Source: JBBTSB01 sp964355775 (GTDB taxonomy: Bacteria; Patescibacteriota; Minisyncoccia; 2-02-FULL-40-12; IGHO2-01-FULL-4-A). Taken from it: DNA of 43,463 bases. Made by a program: the position numbers and the translations under genes. The notes below the pieces were generated by a model. That model did no database searches, had not been told where the DNA came from, and worked only from the letters and a program-made list of their open reading frames with translations. Location: positions 1-43,463 of the forward strand of contig CAYHEP010000002.1 in NCBI GenBank assembly GCA_964355775.1, read 5' to 3'. Below, piece by piece: positions 32,523-39,098 of the stretch. The stretch's first letter is position 1. Each line of letters opens with the position of its first letter.

Positions 32523-33525
32523 TATACTCATCATTGATTCGACGCTTCGCGACGGATCGCATGCGCTGGGGCATCAATTGAGCGCAGATACCATCGCTTC
32601 GTATTGTCGTGGCGCTGAAGCCGCTCGCATTCCATTGGTTATGGTGGGACATGGCAACGGACTCGGATCATCTTCTCTGCAATTGGGCAGAGCATTGTTG
32701 TCCGATCGGGATATGATGATCGCGGCACATAGCGAACTGCACAATACGCTCTTGGGAGCTTTTTTGCTTCCCGGGTACGGCACGATTCATGAAGATGTTG
32801 AACCCGTGCTTGATCTTGGCGTGCGAGTGCTCATGATCGCTTCGCATTGCACCGAAGCAAACATTACACGTCAACACATTGCATATTCGGCAAAAAAGGG
32901 GATCAAAACCTATGGAGTATTGATGATGTGCCACCGGCTTTCTCCCGGAGCATTGCTGGTGCAAGCACAGCTGATGCAAGAATATGGCGCTACCGGAGTG
33001 CTCCTGATGGATTCGGCCGGGGCTCTGCTCCCGCGTGAAGTGGCGTCGCGCATCACTGCGCTTGTTGGAGGACTACGGATTGACGTAGGATTTCACGCTC
33101 ATAATAATCTTGGCATGGCGATTGCCAATTCTGTAGCGGCTGTCGAGGCGGGAGCGAAATTTATCGATAGCACGACTCGAGGTTTGGGAGCCGGTGCCGG
33201 CAATTGCCAGCTCGAAGTGATCGTCGCGGTGCTAAAAAAAATTGGATACCGTATTGACCTAGATTTGTATGCGCTCATGGATATCAGCGAGGAAATTGTC
33301 GCACGCATCATGAAAAAACCGCAAGAGATCGGTGCGGTTGAACTTGTGAGCGGCTTAGCCGGAGTTTTTTCCGGATTTGCGCCGCATGTTCGCAGAGCGG
33401 CTGATCGCTTTAGCGTAGATCCAAGGGATATTTTTATTGAGCTGGGCAGGCGTCAAGTGATTGCGGGACAGGAGGATATGATTATTGATGTCGCGGCGGA
33501 GCTGGCTGGTAAGAAGAAGAAATAA
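32497..33525 (+). CDS. mhpE: 4-hydroxy-2-oxovalerate aldolase (MhpE/DmpG type)
   Basis: A 342-residue class II pyruvate aldolase with the full DmpG layout. IDSTLRDGSHALGHQ contains R18, D19 and the catalytic H22; the metal-binding histidines are H200 and H202 in FHAHNNLGM, the positions known for DmpG. The C-terminal communication domain is present (ELGRRQVIAGQEDMIIDVA). It cleaves 4-hydroxy-2-oxo acids to pyruvate and an aldehyde, or joins them in reverse. Partnered with the acetaldehyde dehydrogenase just upstream. It overlaps the convergent aminotransferase gene by 44 bases. In a glycan locus it might supply or extend a carbon chain (inference). Confidence 0.88.
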   Translation: MREKTAQPSILIIDSTLRDGSHALGHQLSADTIASYCRGAEAARIPLVMVGHGNGLGSSSLQLGRALLSDRDMMIAAHSELHNTLLGAFLLPGYGTIHEDVEPVLDLGVRVLMIASHCTEANITRQHIAYSAKKGIKTYGVLMMCHRLSPGALLVQAQLMQEYGATGVLLMDSAGALLPREVASRITALVGGLRIDVGFHAHNNLGMAIANSVAAVEAGAKFIDSTTRGLGAGAGNCQLEVIVAVLKKIGYRIDLDLYALMDISEEIVARIMKKPQEIGAVELVSGLAGVFSGFAPHVRRAADRFSVDPRDIFIELGRRQVIAGQEDMIIDVAAELAGKKKK

Positions 33526-34573
33526 ACCGTTCCAAACGATCCATGCCTTCACGGATTCGTGGAAGTGGAATCGTAAAACTCATGCGGATAGACATCTTGT
33601 CGCCAAACGCCACTCCGGGCACCACAGCCACATGGGCTTGTTCAAGTAGCGCCTTGCTAAAGGCTACCGAGTCTTGCGCCACGTTTGCAAAAATATAAAA
33701 AGCGCCGTCTGGGATCGGTGCGCTGATTCCCATAGTGGCAAGCCGCTTGATCATGTAATCGCGGCGTTTTTTGTATTCGCGAAGTACTTTGTCAAGAACA
33801 GGTGGTTTGCGCAGTGCCTCGATTGCCGCGTATTGGGCTATACTGTTTGGATTTGAAGTCGTGTGATCTTGGAAAGCGGTTGCTTTGGCGATGACATCCG
33901 CATTTCCGGCGCAATATCCGATGCGCCATCCAGGAATTGAAAATGTTTTTGAAAAACTTCGTACCACAAACGTGCGATCGGGTACGAGCGACGCTATGCT
34001 TATATGTTTTTTTTCATATACCAGTTTGTCATACGTCTCGTCGCTGATAATGATTGCATCATGTTTGGCGATTTTTTTGAGTTCATCAAGGTCCATCATT
34101 CGTCCCGTTGGGTTATTGGGAGAATTTAGAATGACGAGTTTCGTTTTTTTGGAAATCCTTGTTGCTATTTTTCCTCCGGCAAGCTTCACCATCTCCGTGA
34201 AGCTGACCCAGTAGGGCATAGGCACGACGACTTCGTCGCCCGGGTTGACAAGTGTTTGGATCAGATTATAGAGACATTGCTTGGCGCCCGCGGATACGAG
34301 GATGTTTTGGGGCTTGTAGAAAAGTTTTTCTTTTGCAAGCGACGTGCAAATGGCATCTTTGAGCTCGGGGATGCCTGATGTTGGCGTATAGATTGTCTTT
34401 CCATTTTGAATGGCACGGATCGCCGCTTGTTTTACATGCGCGGGCGCCGGAAAATCCGGCTCTCCCCCCGCAAACGAAATCACATCAATTCCTTTGTGCA
34501 TCATCTCCCGCGCCAACCGATTCATAGTGAGGGTGATTGAAGGCTGGATGGCTTGAATTCTTTTCGAAATCAT
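33482..34573 (-). CDS. Class I aminotransferase (AspC-like)
   Basis: A fold-type I PLP enzyme of 363 residues from the ATG at 34573 (MISKRIQAIQPSITLTMN). FAGGEPDFPAP, YTPTSGIPELKDAI and LVSAGAKQCLYNLIQTL are typical of subgroup I-alpha, NNPTGRMMD and IIISDETYDKLVY hold the cofactor Asn, Asp and Tyr, and the Schiff-base Lys is in SFSKTFSIPGWRIGY. It resembles aspartate/aromatic aminotransferases; amino-donor supply for a sugar or general amino-acid metabolism are both possible. Its promoter region is shared with the divergent kinase gene. The end overlaps the aldolase gene by 44 bases. Confidence 0.88.
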   Translation of the reverse strand: MISKRIQAIQPSITLTMNRLAREMMHKGIDVISFAGGEPDFPAPAHVKQAAIRAIQNGKTIYTPTSGIPELKDAICTSLAKEKLFYKPQNILVSAGAKQCLYNLIQTLVNPGDEVVVPMPYWVSFTEMVKLAGGKIATRISKKTKLVILNSPNNPTGRMMDLDELKKIAKHDAIIISDETYDKLVYEKKHISIASLVPDRTFVVRSFSKTFSIPGWRIGYCAGNADVIAKATAFQDHTTSNPNSIAQYAAIEALRKPPVLDKVLREYKKRRDYMIKRLATMGISAPIPDGAFYIFANVAQDSVAFSKALLEQAHVAVVPGVAFGDKMSIRMSFTIPLPRIREGMDRLERFISSSYQPAPPRHQ

Positions 34574-34581
34574 GGTATTAT
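34553..34581 (+). promoter_or_regulatory. Promoter for the GC-rich kinase gene, within a palindromic divergent region
   Basis: TTGAAT at 34553-34558, a 17-base spacer and TATTAT at 34576-34581. The -10 box sits in an almost perfect palindrome, 34574-34589 (GGTATTATATAGTACC), that on the minus strand gives TACTAT eight bases before the aminotransferase ATG. The kinase transcript would have a leader with a short CCCC/GGGG hairpin (34587-34600). Confidence 0.5.
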
Positions 34582-34609
34582 ATAGTACCCCAATCCGGGG
34601 AAAATGAAA

Positions 34610-34615
34610 AGGAGG
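34610..34615 (+). promoter_or_regulatory. Shine-Dalgarno site of the GC-rich kinase gene
   Basis: AGGAGG at 34610-34615, five bases before the ATG at 34621. It is the only perfect Shine-Dalgarno site at a gene start that I see in the window, and it fixes the start codon. Confidence 0.8.
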
Positions 34616-34620
34616 AAGTG

Positions 34621-35190
34621 ATGAAGCCAACCTGCATTGCTATCGCCGGAATCCCAACTTCCGGCAAGACCACTCTGGGTCGCGCGCTGTCCGCGACCAC
34701 CGGCATCCGCTTCGTCGACAGCAACGAGTTCGCGCGGTTCGCCCCGTTGGCGGATCCCGCGACGTTTCAGACCGACGAAGGGCGTCTTCGCGAAAAGGCG
34801 CGGATGCGGGTCATCTACGCCCTCAATCACGCCGTCGTCGAGGCATACATCGAGGCGGGCGTGCCGATCATCATCGCCGCGACCTACTCCAAGGAGGCGA
34901 GCCAGAAGCGGTTGGCGACGACCGTTGAGCGCGCTGGCGGGACCCTCAAGGTCTTCCACTGTCAGTACGACATGGAGGACGAGGCGGAGGTGGCACGCCG
35001 TCTCGCCGATCGGGCAACGAGAAACGATCTCGTCGCTGGCGAGATCGCTATCACCGCGAGCTATCTGCGCGAGCAGATGGCAAGAACCGAAGGCATCCAG
35101 CTCCCGCACTTCGCCGTCCGCATGGAAGGCGGAGACGAGGGGACACGGCTCGCCGTCGCGCGAGCCATCGAGTACATCAACGAGAAGTAG
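34621..35190 (+). CDS. P-loop nucleotide kinase-like protein (AAA_33/zeta type), GC-rich
   Basis: A 189-residue P-loop protein. The Walker A motif GIPTSGKTT follows the first strand (TCIAIA). FVDSNEFARFAPLAD corresponds to the substrate loop, GVPIIIAATYSKEASQKRLA to the strand and helix with the Walker B-like region, and HCQYDMEDEAEVARRLADR to the lid with basic residues. It may phosphorylate a small molecule; zeta-like toxins and metabolic kinases share this fold and cannot be told apart here. Composition is clearly richer in G and C than the neighbours, with GC-ending codons and a true Shine-Dalgarno site, which suggests transfer from another genome. It converges on the endonuclease-like gene. 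Confidence 0.75.
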   Translation: MKPTCIAIAGIPTSGKTTLGRALSATTGIRFVDSNEFARFAPLADPATFQTDEGRLREKARMRVIYALNHAVVEAYIEAGVPIIIAATYSKEASQKRLATTVERAGGTLKVFHCQYDMEDEAEVARRLADRATRNDLVAGEIAITASYLREQMARTEGIQLPHFAVRMEGGDEGTRLAVARAIEYINEK

Positions 35191-35208
35191 CGTGCGGCAT
35201 GCCCTTTT

Positions 35209-35985
35209 CTATTTCAATGTGAACTCCATCGCCAGTGGGAGGTGATCGGAAACCTCATCGGGCAAAGCTTCGAAATGCGTTACCGAGATTTCGGGCGATA
35301 CGAAGACGTAGTCGGCGAAGGGATGAGAGAACGGTCAGTCCCGCGGACGCGTGGAAGCTATATGGTATTCTGTGATGAGATTGCGCAGTCCGGTGTTTTC
35401 CAGCATGTGGATACTTGTGGTATCGGGCCAAAGATTGAAATCACCGGCCATAACCAGGGGGAGATGTACTGTATGTAAAAATCCACAGATTCGTTGGGAT
35501 TGCGTAATGCTTTGGGAGTTATCGATCTTCTCCCCTTCAAACCACATACCGTGGAGATTCGCAACGACAAGCGACGACGCAGAAATCTGACACTCCAGCC
35601 ATTGAATATGTCGCGGGATGGTTTCATACTGAAGACCGATCATGGGGTCATCCTGGGCTCGATGGATTTGGTGCCGACCGTGGTGTGTGATGGGGAAAGA
35701 ATCGCGCACAAACGACGCCGTGCCCAGCTCCAGATGAAACTTCGTTGGTTCGGCCAAATTGTGGTGCTTGAGATACGGTTCAAAGCGGCTGTGAAAGTCA
35801 GGGAGTCTCTGGTGCAGTTCCTGATACAGATTGGCGCAATACCCGTTTGTTTCCGTCACCGCACTTTGTGTGGAAAATATTTCCTGAAAACAAAAAAGAT
35901 CAGTTTTTTCACTTTGTCCAAGGACAAAATCCATCAGTTCATCAAACTTTTTTCCTCCCCAGACATTGAGTGAAATCAGACGCAT
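35209..35985 (-). pseudogene. Endonuclease/exonuclease/phosphatase-family gene interrupted by an in-frame TGA
   Basis: From the ATG at 35985 (MRLISLNVWGGKKFDEL) the frame encodes an EEP-fold protein: LISLNVWGG, FCFQEIFS with the metal-binding Glu, LVVANLHG and VMAGDFNLWPD. A TGA at 35337-35335 ends it after STRPRD. The same frame continues for 41 codons to TAG at 35211-35209 and encodes FADYVFVSPEI and SDHLPLAMEF, the last EEP motif with the catalytic His. So one stop codon removes the active site. A single CGA-to-TGA change, read-through, or a sequencing error would explain it. An ATG at 36006 is an alternative start. A minus-strand promoter (TTGACC, 17 bases, CAAAAT) overlaps the divergent one. 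Confidence 0.8.
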
Positions 35986-35999
35986 GGTAGGACCTAATT

Positions 36000-36029
36000 T
36001 TGACATTTGAAAACAGATCGGTCAATATA
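36000..36029 (+). promoter_or_regulatory. Promoter before the interrupted SDR gene
   Basis: A perfect TTGACA at 36000-36005, an 18-base spacer and AATATA at 36024-36029 (weak), then six bases to the ATG at 36036. On the other strand TTGACC, 17 bases, CAAAAT reads towards the endonuclease-like gene, so the two promoters overlap. Confidence 0.45.
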
Positions 36030-36035
36030 GAAGGC

Positions 36036-36371
36036 ATGATTGCACCGAAAGTCCTCAAGAGTTTTGCTGGCAAAAAAGTCCTGGTTACCGGAGGAACTGG
36101 GATGATTGGACGCGAAATTGTCAAGATCCTTGCGGATGCCAAAGCCAAGGTGACGATTGTCTCGCTGGATAAGATTACGGTAGACAAACGTGCAAAGCAC
36201 ATTCTAGGCGATTTGACCGATTTTAGTTTTGTCAAAAAAATCACCAAAGGCATGGATTTTGTGTTCCATGTCGCGGGTATCAAGGGTTCGATCGAAGTAA
36301 CCAAATCAAAGCCCGCAAGTTTTTTTGTCCCACTTCTCATGATGAACACCAATGTACTGGAGGCGTGCTGA
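36036..36371 (+). CDS. N-terminal part of an SDR sugar epimerase/reductase, ended by an in-frame TGA
   Basis: These 111 residues (from the ATG MIAPKVLKSFAGKKVLVTGG) hold the NAD(P)-binding half of an extended SDR: VTGGTGMIGREIV, then ILGDLTDFSFVKKI and FVFHVAGIKGS. The reading ends with NTNVLEAC and TGA at 36369-36371. The remainder of the enzyme follows in the very same frame, so this is either a nonsense-interrupted gene or a natural split. GGAGG at 36359-36363 lies eight bases before a GTG directly after the TGA and could allow re-initiation. Its likely role is reduction or epimerisation of a GDP-heptose intermediate, judged from the MlghB-like gene next to it. Confidence 0.75.
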   Translation: MIAPKVLKSFAGKKVLVTGGTGMIGREIVKILADAKAKVTIVSLDKITVDKRAKHILGDLTDFSFVKKITKGMDFVFHVAGIKGSIEVTKSKPASFFVPLLMMNTNVLEAC

Positions 36372-37025
36372 GTGAACAATGTCAAAAAAGCGGTATACAC
36401 CAGCTCGATTGGAGCTTATGCGAGTGCGGAGATTTTCAGGGAAGGCGAACATGCCGACGGACCTCCAATGGACATGTTTCCCGGCTGGGCAAAGCGCATG
36501 GCAGAGATGCAAGTTGAAGCGTACAAGATCCAGTACGGACTGACCAATATTGCCATTGTTCGTCCCTGCAATGTCTATGGACCGGGGGATAACTTTGATC
36601 CCAAAAATGCCATGGTCATTCCGACGCTTATGGCGCGTATTTTCAACAAAGAAAATCCGGTCGTTGTCTGGGGTGACGGCAGTGCGGTACGAGATTTCGC
36701 CTACAGTCGCGATGTCGCCGAAGGTACGATCTTGGCATTGCATTACGGCACCGACGGAGGGTTTGTGAACCTTGGCAGTGGTACCGGATACACGATCAAA
36801 GAGCTTGTCGAGACTCTGCATAAGTTTTTAAAGTTCAACTATCGATTTGACACCACAAAACCGTCCGGCTTTCCCAAGCGAGTGATGGATATCTCATTGG
36901 CGAAAAAAATGATACACTATAATCCGACGACCAGTTTGCGCGAAGGTCTGGAAGAAACGTGGAATTGGTTTGTTAAGCACCAGAAAGAATACCTCAAGAG
37001 AAAAAATTATTTTAAAGAATCATGA
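36372..37025 (+). CDS. C-terminal part of the same SDR, restarting at GTG after the TGA
   Basis: 217 residues that continue the SDR fold in frame: VKKAVYTSSIGAYA, IVRPCNVYGPGDNFDP, VVVWGDGSAVRDFAYSRDVAEG, VNLGSGTGYTIKELVE and a WNWFVKHQ tail. Where most SDRs have YxxxK, this one reads PGWAK, so the catalytic Tyr is replaced by Pro while the Lys remains. The paralogue at 37597 has ISWMK at the same place. Either another residue serves as acid, or the proteins work differently. GTG directly follows the TGA, with GGAGG upstream. The last bases overlap the epimerase gene (CATGA). Confidence 0.75.
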   Translation: MNNVKKAVYTSSIGAYASAEIFREGEHADGPPMDMFPGWAKRMAEMQVEAYKIQYGLTNIAIVRPCNVYGPGDNFDPKNAMVIPTLMARIFNKENPVVVWGDGSAVRDFAYSRDVAEGTILALHYGTDGGFVNLGSGTGYTIKELVETLHKFLKFNYRFDTTKPSGFPKRVMDISLAKKMIHYNPTTSLREGLEETWNWFVKHQKEYLKRKNYFKES

Positions 37026-37528
37026 TTACCGTTGAAAAAACAAAGCTAGACGGAGTGTTGCTCATCAAACCGAATGCTTTTGAAGATTTTCGCGGGCACT
37101 ATGTGGAGCTATACAACAAGGAACTCTACGCAAAGCATGGCATTACGATAGATTTTATACAGGACGACATTTCGATGTCGCGCAAGCACGTGCTTCGCGG
37201 TATCCACGGAGACCACAAGACATGGAAGCTCGTTTCCTGCGTGTTTGGCACCTTTTATCTTGTCGTTGTGAACTGCGATGAATCGTCGCCACAGTTTGGG
37301 AAATGGGAAGCTTTTACTCTGTCGGATCAAAATCATTTTCAGGTGCTTGTTCCTCCCAAGCATGGCAATGCCCACGTGGTATTGACAGATTCGGCGATAT
37401 TTCACTACAAACAATCGGAGTACTACGTCACTGGACAAAAATTTATCTATCGGTATGATGATCCCAAGTTCAATATCTGGTGGCCTATCAAACAGCCGAT
37501 TCTATCCCAACGCGATGAATCCCGTTAG
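37022..37528 (+). CDS. RmlC-type 3,5-epimerase, MlghB/DdahB-like
   Basis: A 168-residue cupin of the dTDP-4-dehydrorhamnose 3,5-epimerase superfamily. The region VLRGIHGDHKTWKL holds the base His (H62) and differs from classical RmlC (LRGLH.Q) while resembling the Campylobacter GDP-6-deoxy-4-keto-heptose epimerases as I remember them, including the closing PILSQRD. Other features are FEDFRGHYVELYN and LVPPKHGNAHVVL. It would invert C3 and/or C5 of a GDP-4-keto-6-deoxy-heptose made by the dehydratase at 21837. The stop TAG (37526-37528) and the final ESR codons are within the left arm of inverted-repeat copy 3. Confidence 0.82.
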   Translation: MITVEKTKLDGVLLIKPNAFEDFRGHYVELYNKELYAKHGITIDFIQDDISMSRKHVLRGIHGDHKTWKLVSCVFGTFYLVVVNCDESSPQFGKWEAFTLSDQNHFQVLVPPKHGNAHVVLTDSAIFHYKQSEYYVTGQKFIYRYDDPKFNIWWPIKQPILSQRDESR

Positions 37529-37598
37529 AAGCAACCCTAGCGGGTTATTAACCACATCATGTCGATTATAACAATAACATTGCAGCTTCTAACGGGAT
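37519..37598. repeat. Inverted-repeat junction element, copy 3
   Basis: Left arm ATCCCGTTAGAAGC at 37519-37532, right arm GCTTCTAACGGGAT at 37585-37598. The outer pair is T-A here instead of the C-G of copies 1 and 2, again a compensated change. The centre is three bases longer and its sequence has drifted, except for CCCTAGCGGGTTATTA. The left arm holds the TAG stop of the epimerase gene; the right arm ends in the ATG (37597) of the next gene. A TATAAC at 37567-37572 could serve as a -10 box. The alternative stem CCCGTTAG (37521-37528) with CTAGCGGG (37537-37544) is intact. Confidence 0.83.
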
Positions 37599-38568
37599 GA
37601 ACTTGGAAAAAATATTCCACGGTAAAAAAATCCTTGTAGCCGGTGCGGCAGGTTTTCTGGGGACCAACGTAGTCCGAAGACTGCTCGCTTTGGGTGCTTC
37701 CGTGCGCGGTACGATCCACGAAACGCCGATGCAAATTTCGACAAAGGGCATCGAAGTCATTAAAGCGGATTTGACACTCCGCGAAGACTGTGCCCGTGCA
37801 GTAGCGGGGATGGATATTTGTGTCATGGCGGCCGCTTCCACTGCGGGTGCAGGGATCATGGATTCAAATCCGTTGGCTCTTGTGACACCCAATGTTGTCA
37901 TGAACGCGCTCATGCTTGAAGCGGCATACGCGGCAGGCGTGAAAAAATTTGTGTATATCAGTAGCAACGCGGTCTATCCGCCGTTTGATTATCCGGTCAA
38001 GGAAGAAGAAATGATGTCAGGTCCTCCTTTTGAAAAATACTATCCAATTTCTTGGATGAAGCGGTTTGGCGAAATTTTGAGCGAAACCTATGCGACGAAG
38101 ATCAAAAAACCGATGCAGACCATTGTGCTGCGCCCTGCTAATATGTATGGTCCGTTTGACGATTTTGAACCTGCAACTTCGCACATGGTATCTGCTCTGA
38201 TCCGTAAGGTCGTCGATCGCATGCAACCGTTGGAAGTGTGGGGAGACGGCACGGAGATCAAAGATCTGATTTACGTGGAGGATTTTGTCCAAGGGCTTGT
38301 ATTGGCGCTGGCAAAATTGGAGACATATCAACCGCTCAACATAGGTACTGGCATACCGGTTTCAGTGCGGGATGTACTCGAAAAAGCGCTGGCGGTTGAC
38401 GAGTATACAGACGCGAAGATTGTATACAATACGTCGAAACCTACGATGATAGGGAAACGGATGCTCGATGTCAGTAAAGCACAACAGATGCTTGGTTTTC
38501 AGGCGACGACGTTGCTTGGTGAGGGAATTGCAAAAACCATCGCGTGGTATAAAGAAGCTCGTTCATGA
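37597..38568 (+). CDS. SDR sugar-nucleotide reductase/epimerase lacking the catalytic Tyr
   Basis: A 323-residue extended SDR. VAGAAGFLGTNVVRRLL binds the cofactor, DICVMAAASTAGAGIMDSNP is the substrate loop, and FVYISSNAVYPPFDY holds the active-site Ser region. The YxxxK position reads ISWMK (in PISWMKRFGE), so the Tyr is Ile while the Lys is kept, matching the odd paralogue at 36372. LRPANMYGPFDDFEP, VWGDGTEIKDLIYVEDFVQG and a RMLDVSKAQQMLGFQ end follow. By position it is a reductase or epimerase of the GDP-heptose branch. Its ATG is the end of inverted-repeat copy 3, and it overlaps the next gene by four bases. Confidence 0.78.
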   Translation: MNLEKIFHGKKILVAGAAGFLGTNVVRRLLALGASVRGTIHETPMQISTKGIEVIKADLTLREDCARAVAGMDICVMAAASTAGAGIMDSNPLALVTPNVVMNALMLEAAYAAGVKKFVYISSNAVYPPFDYPVKEEEMMSGPPFEKYYPISWMKRFGEILSETYATKIKKPMQTIVLRPANMYGPFDDFEPATSHMVSALIRKVVDRMQPLEVWGDGTEIKDLIYVEDFVQGLVLALAKLETYQPLNIGTGIPVSVRDVLEKALAVDEYTDAKIVYNTSKPTMIGKRMLDVSKAQQMLGFQATTLLGEGIAKTIAWYKEARS

Positions 38569-39098
38569 AACTTATTTTGATTTACGGTCCTCCTGGCGTC
38601 GGAAAACTTACCGTCGCGCGGGAACTGCAAAAGCTGACGGGGTTTACTCTGTTGCATAACCATCAGATTTCTGACCTCGCGCTTTCTGTTTTCGATCGCG
38701 GGACGCCCGCTGCGGCGGAACTGAACCACCAGATTCGCTTAGCGGCATACGGAGCGGCCGCCAAAGAAAAAATCCCCGGCATGATCTCCACGGTAAATTA
38801 CCGCTATGACATCAAGGATCAAATTCATAGCGCGATCAAAGACTATCGGTCTCTTGCGGGAGTCGAGACATATGCCGTCCGGCTTGCGTGTTCTCCCGCC
38901 GAACTTGAGCGGCGCGTTGCATTACCAACGCGCATCGGCACCAACAAGATTGCTTCCGTCGAAAAATTACGCGCCGTGCTTTCGTCCGAAGATTTGTTGC
39001 GTTCGCTTCCCGACGATGTCATTCCGAGTTTGCATATTGATACGACAAATCTTTCGCCATATGAAACAGCAGAAACCATCAAACATCATATTAGTTGA
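38565..39098 (+). CDS. P-loop kinase-like protein
   Basis: A 177-residue P-loop protein. The Walker A-type loop is GPPGVGKLTVARELQ; the residue after GK is Leu and the Thr comes one later, as in a shikimate-kinase-like bacterial group that also has the following TGFTLLHNHQISD. A basic C-terminal lid includes ELERRVALPTRIGTNK. It might phosphorylate a small metabolite or nucleotide; the substrate is not readable. It is coupled to the SDR before it (ATGA) and overlaps the phosphatase gene after it by 38 bases, so the pair could form a phosphate cycle or a nucleotide salvage step (inference). Confidence 0.72.
   Translation: MKLILIYGPPGVGKLTVARELQKLTGFTLLHNHQISDLALSVFDRGTPAAAELNHQIRLAAYGAAAKEKIPGMISTVNYRYDIKDQIHSAIKDYRSLAGVETYAVRLACSPAELERRVALPTRIGTNKIASVEKLRAVLSSEDLLRSLPDDVIPSLHIDTTNLSPYETAETIKHHIS

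Noticed and set aside
31623..33525. An aromatic-degradation operon
   Set aside because: No ring-cleavage dioxygenase, hydrolase or hydratase is present; only the final aldolase and dehydrogenase are.
34570..35245. Long alternative frames on both strands over the GC-rich kinase
   Set aside because: High GC content lowers stop frequency; the products are Arg/Ser-rich or His/Arg-rich and lack motifs, while the kinase frame has a Walker A motif and a Shine-Dalgarno site.
36000..36035. TTG at 36000 as the start of the interrupted SDR
   Set aside because: That TTG is part of a TTGACA -35 box; the ATG at 36036 gives a normal SDR start.
35335..36371. UGA recoded as glycine, as in Absconditabacteria and Gracilibacteria
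   Set aside because: Glycine would fit at both internal TGAs, but many genes in the window end in TGA overlapping the next ATG, so TGA is a normal stop here.
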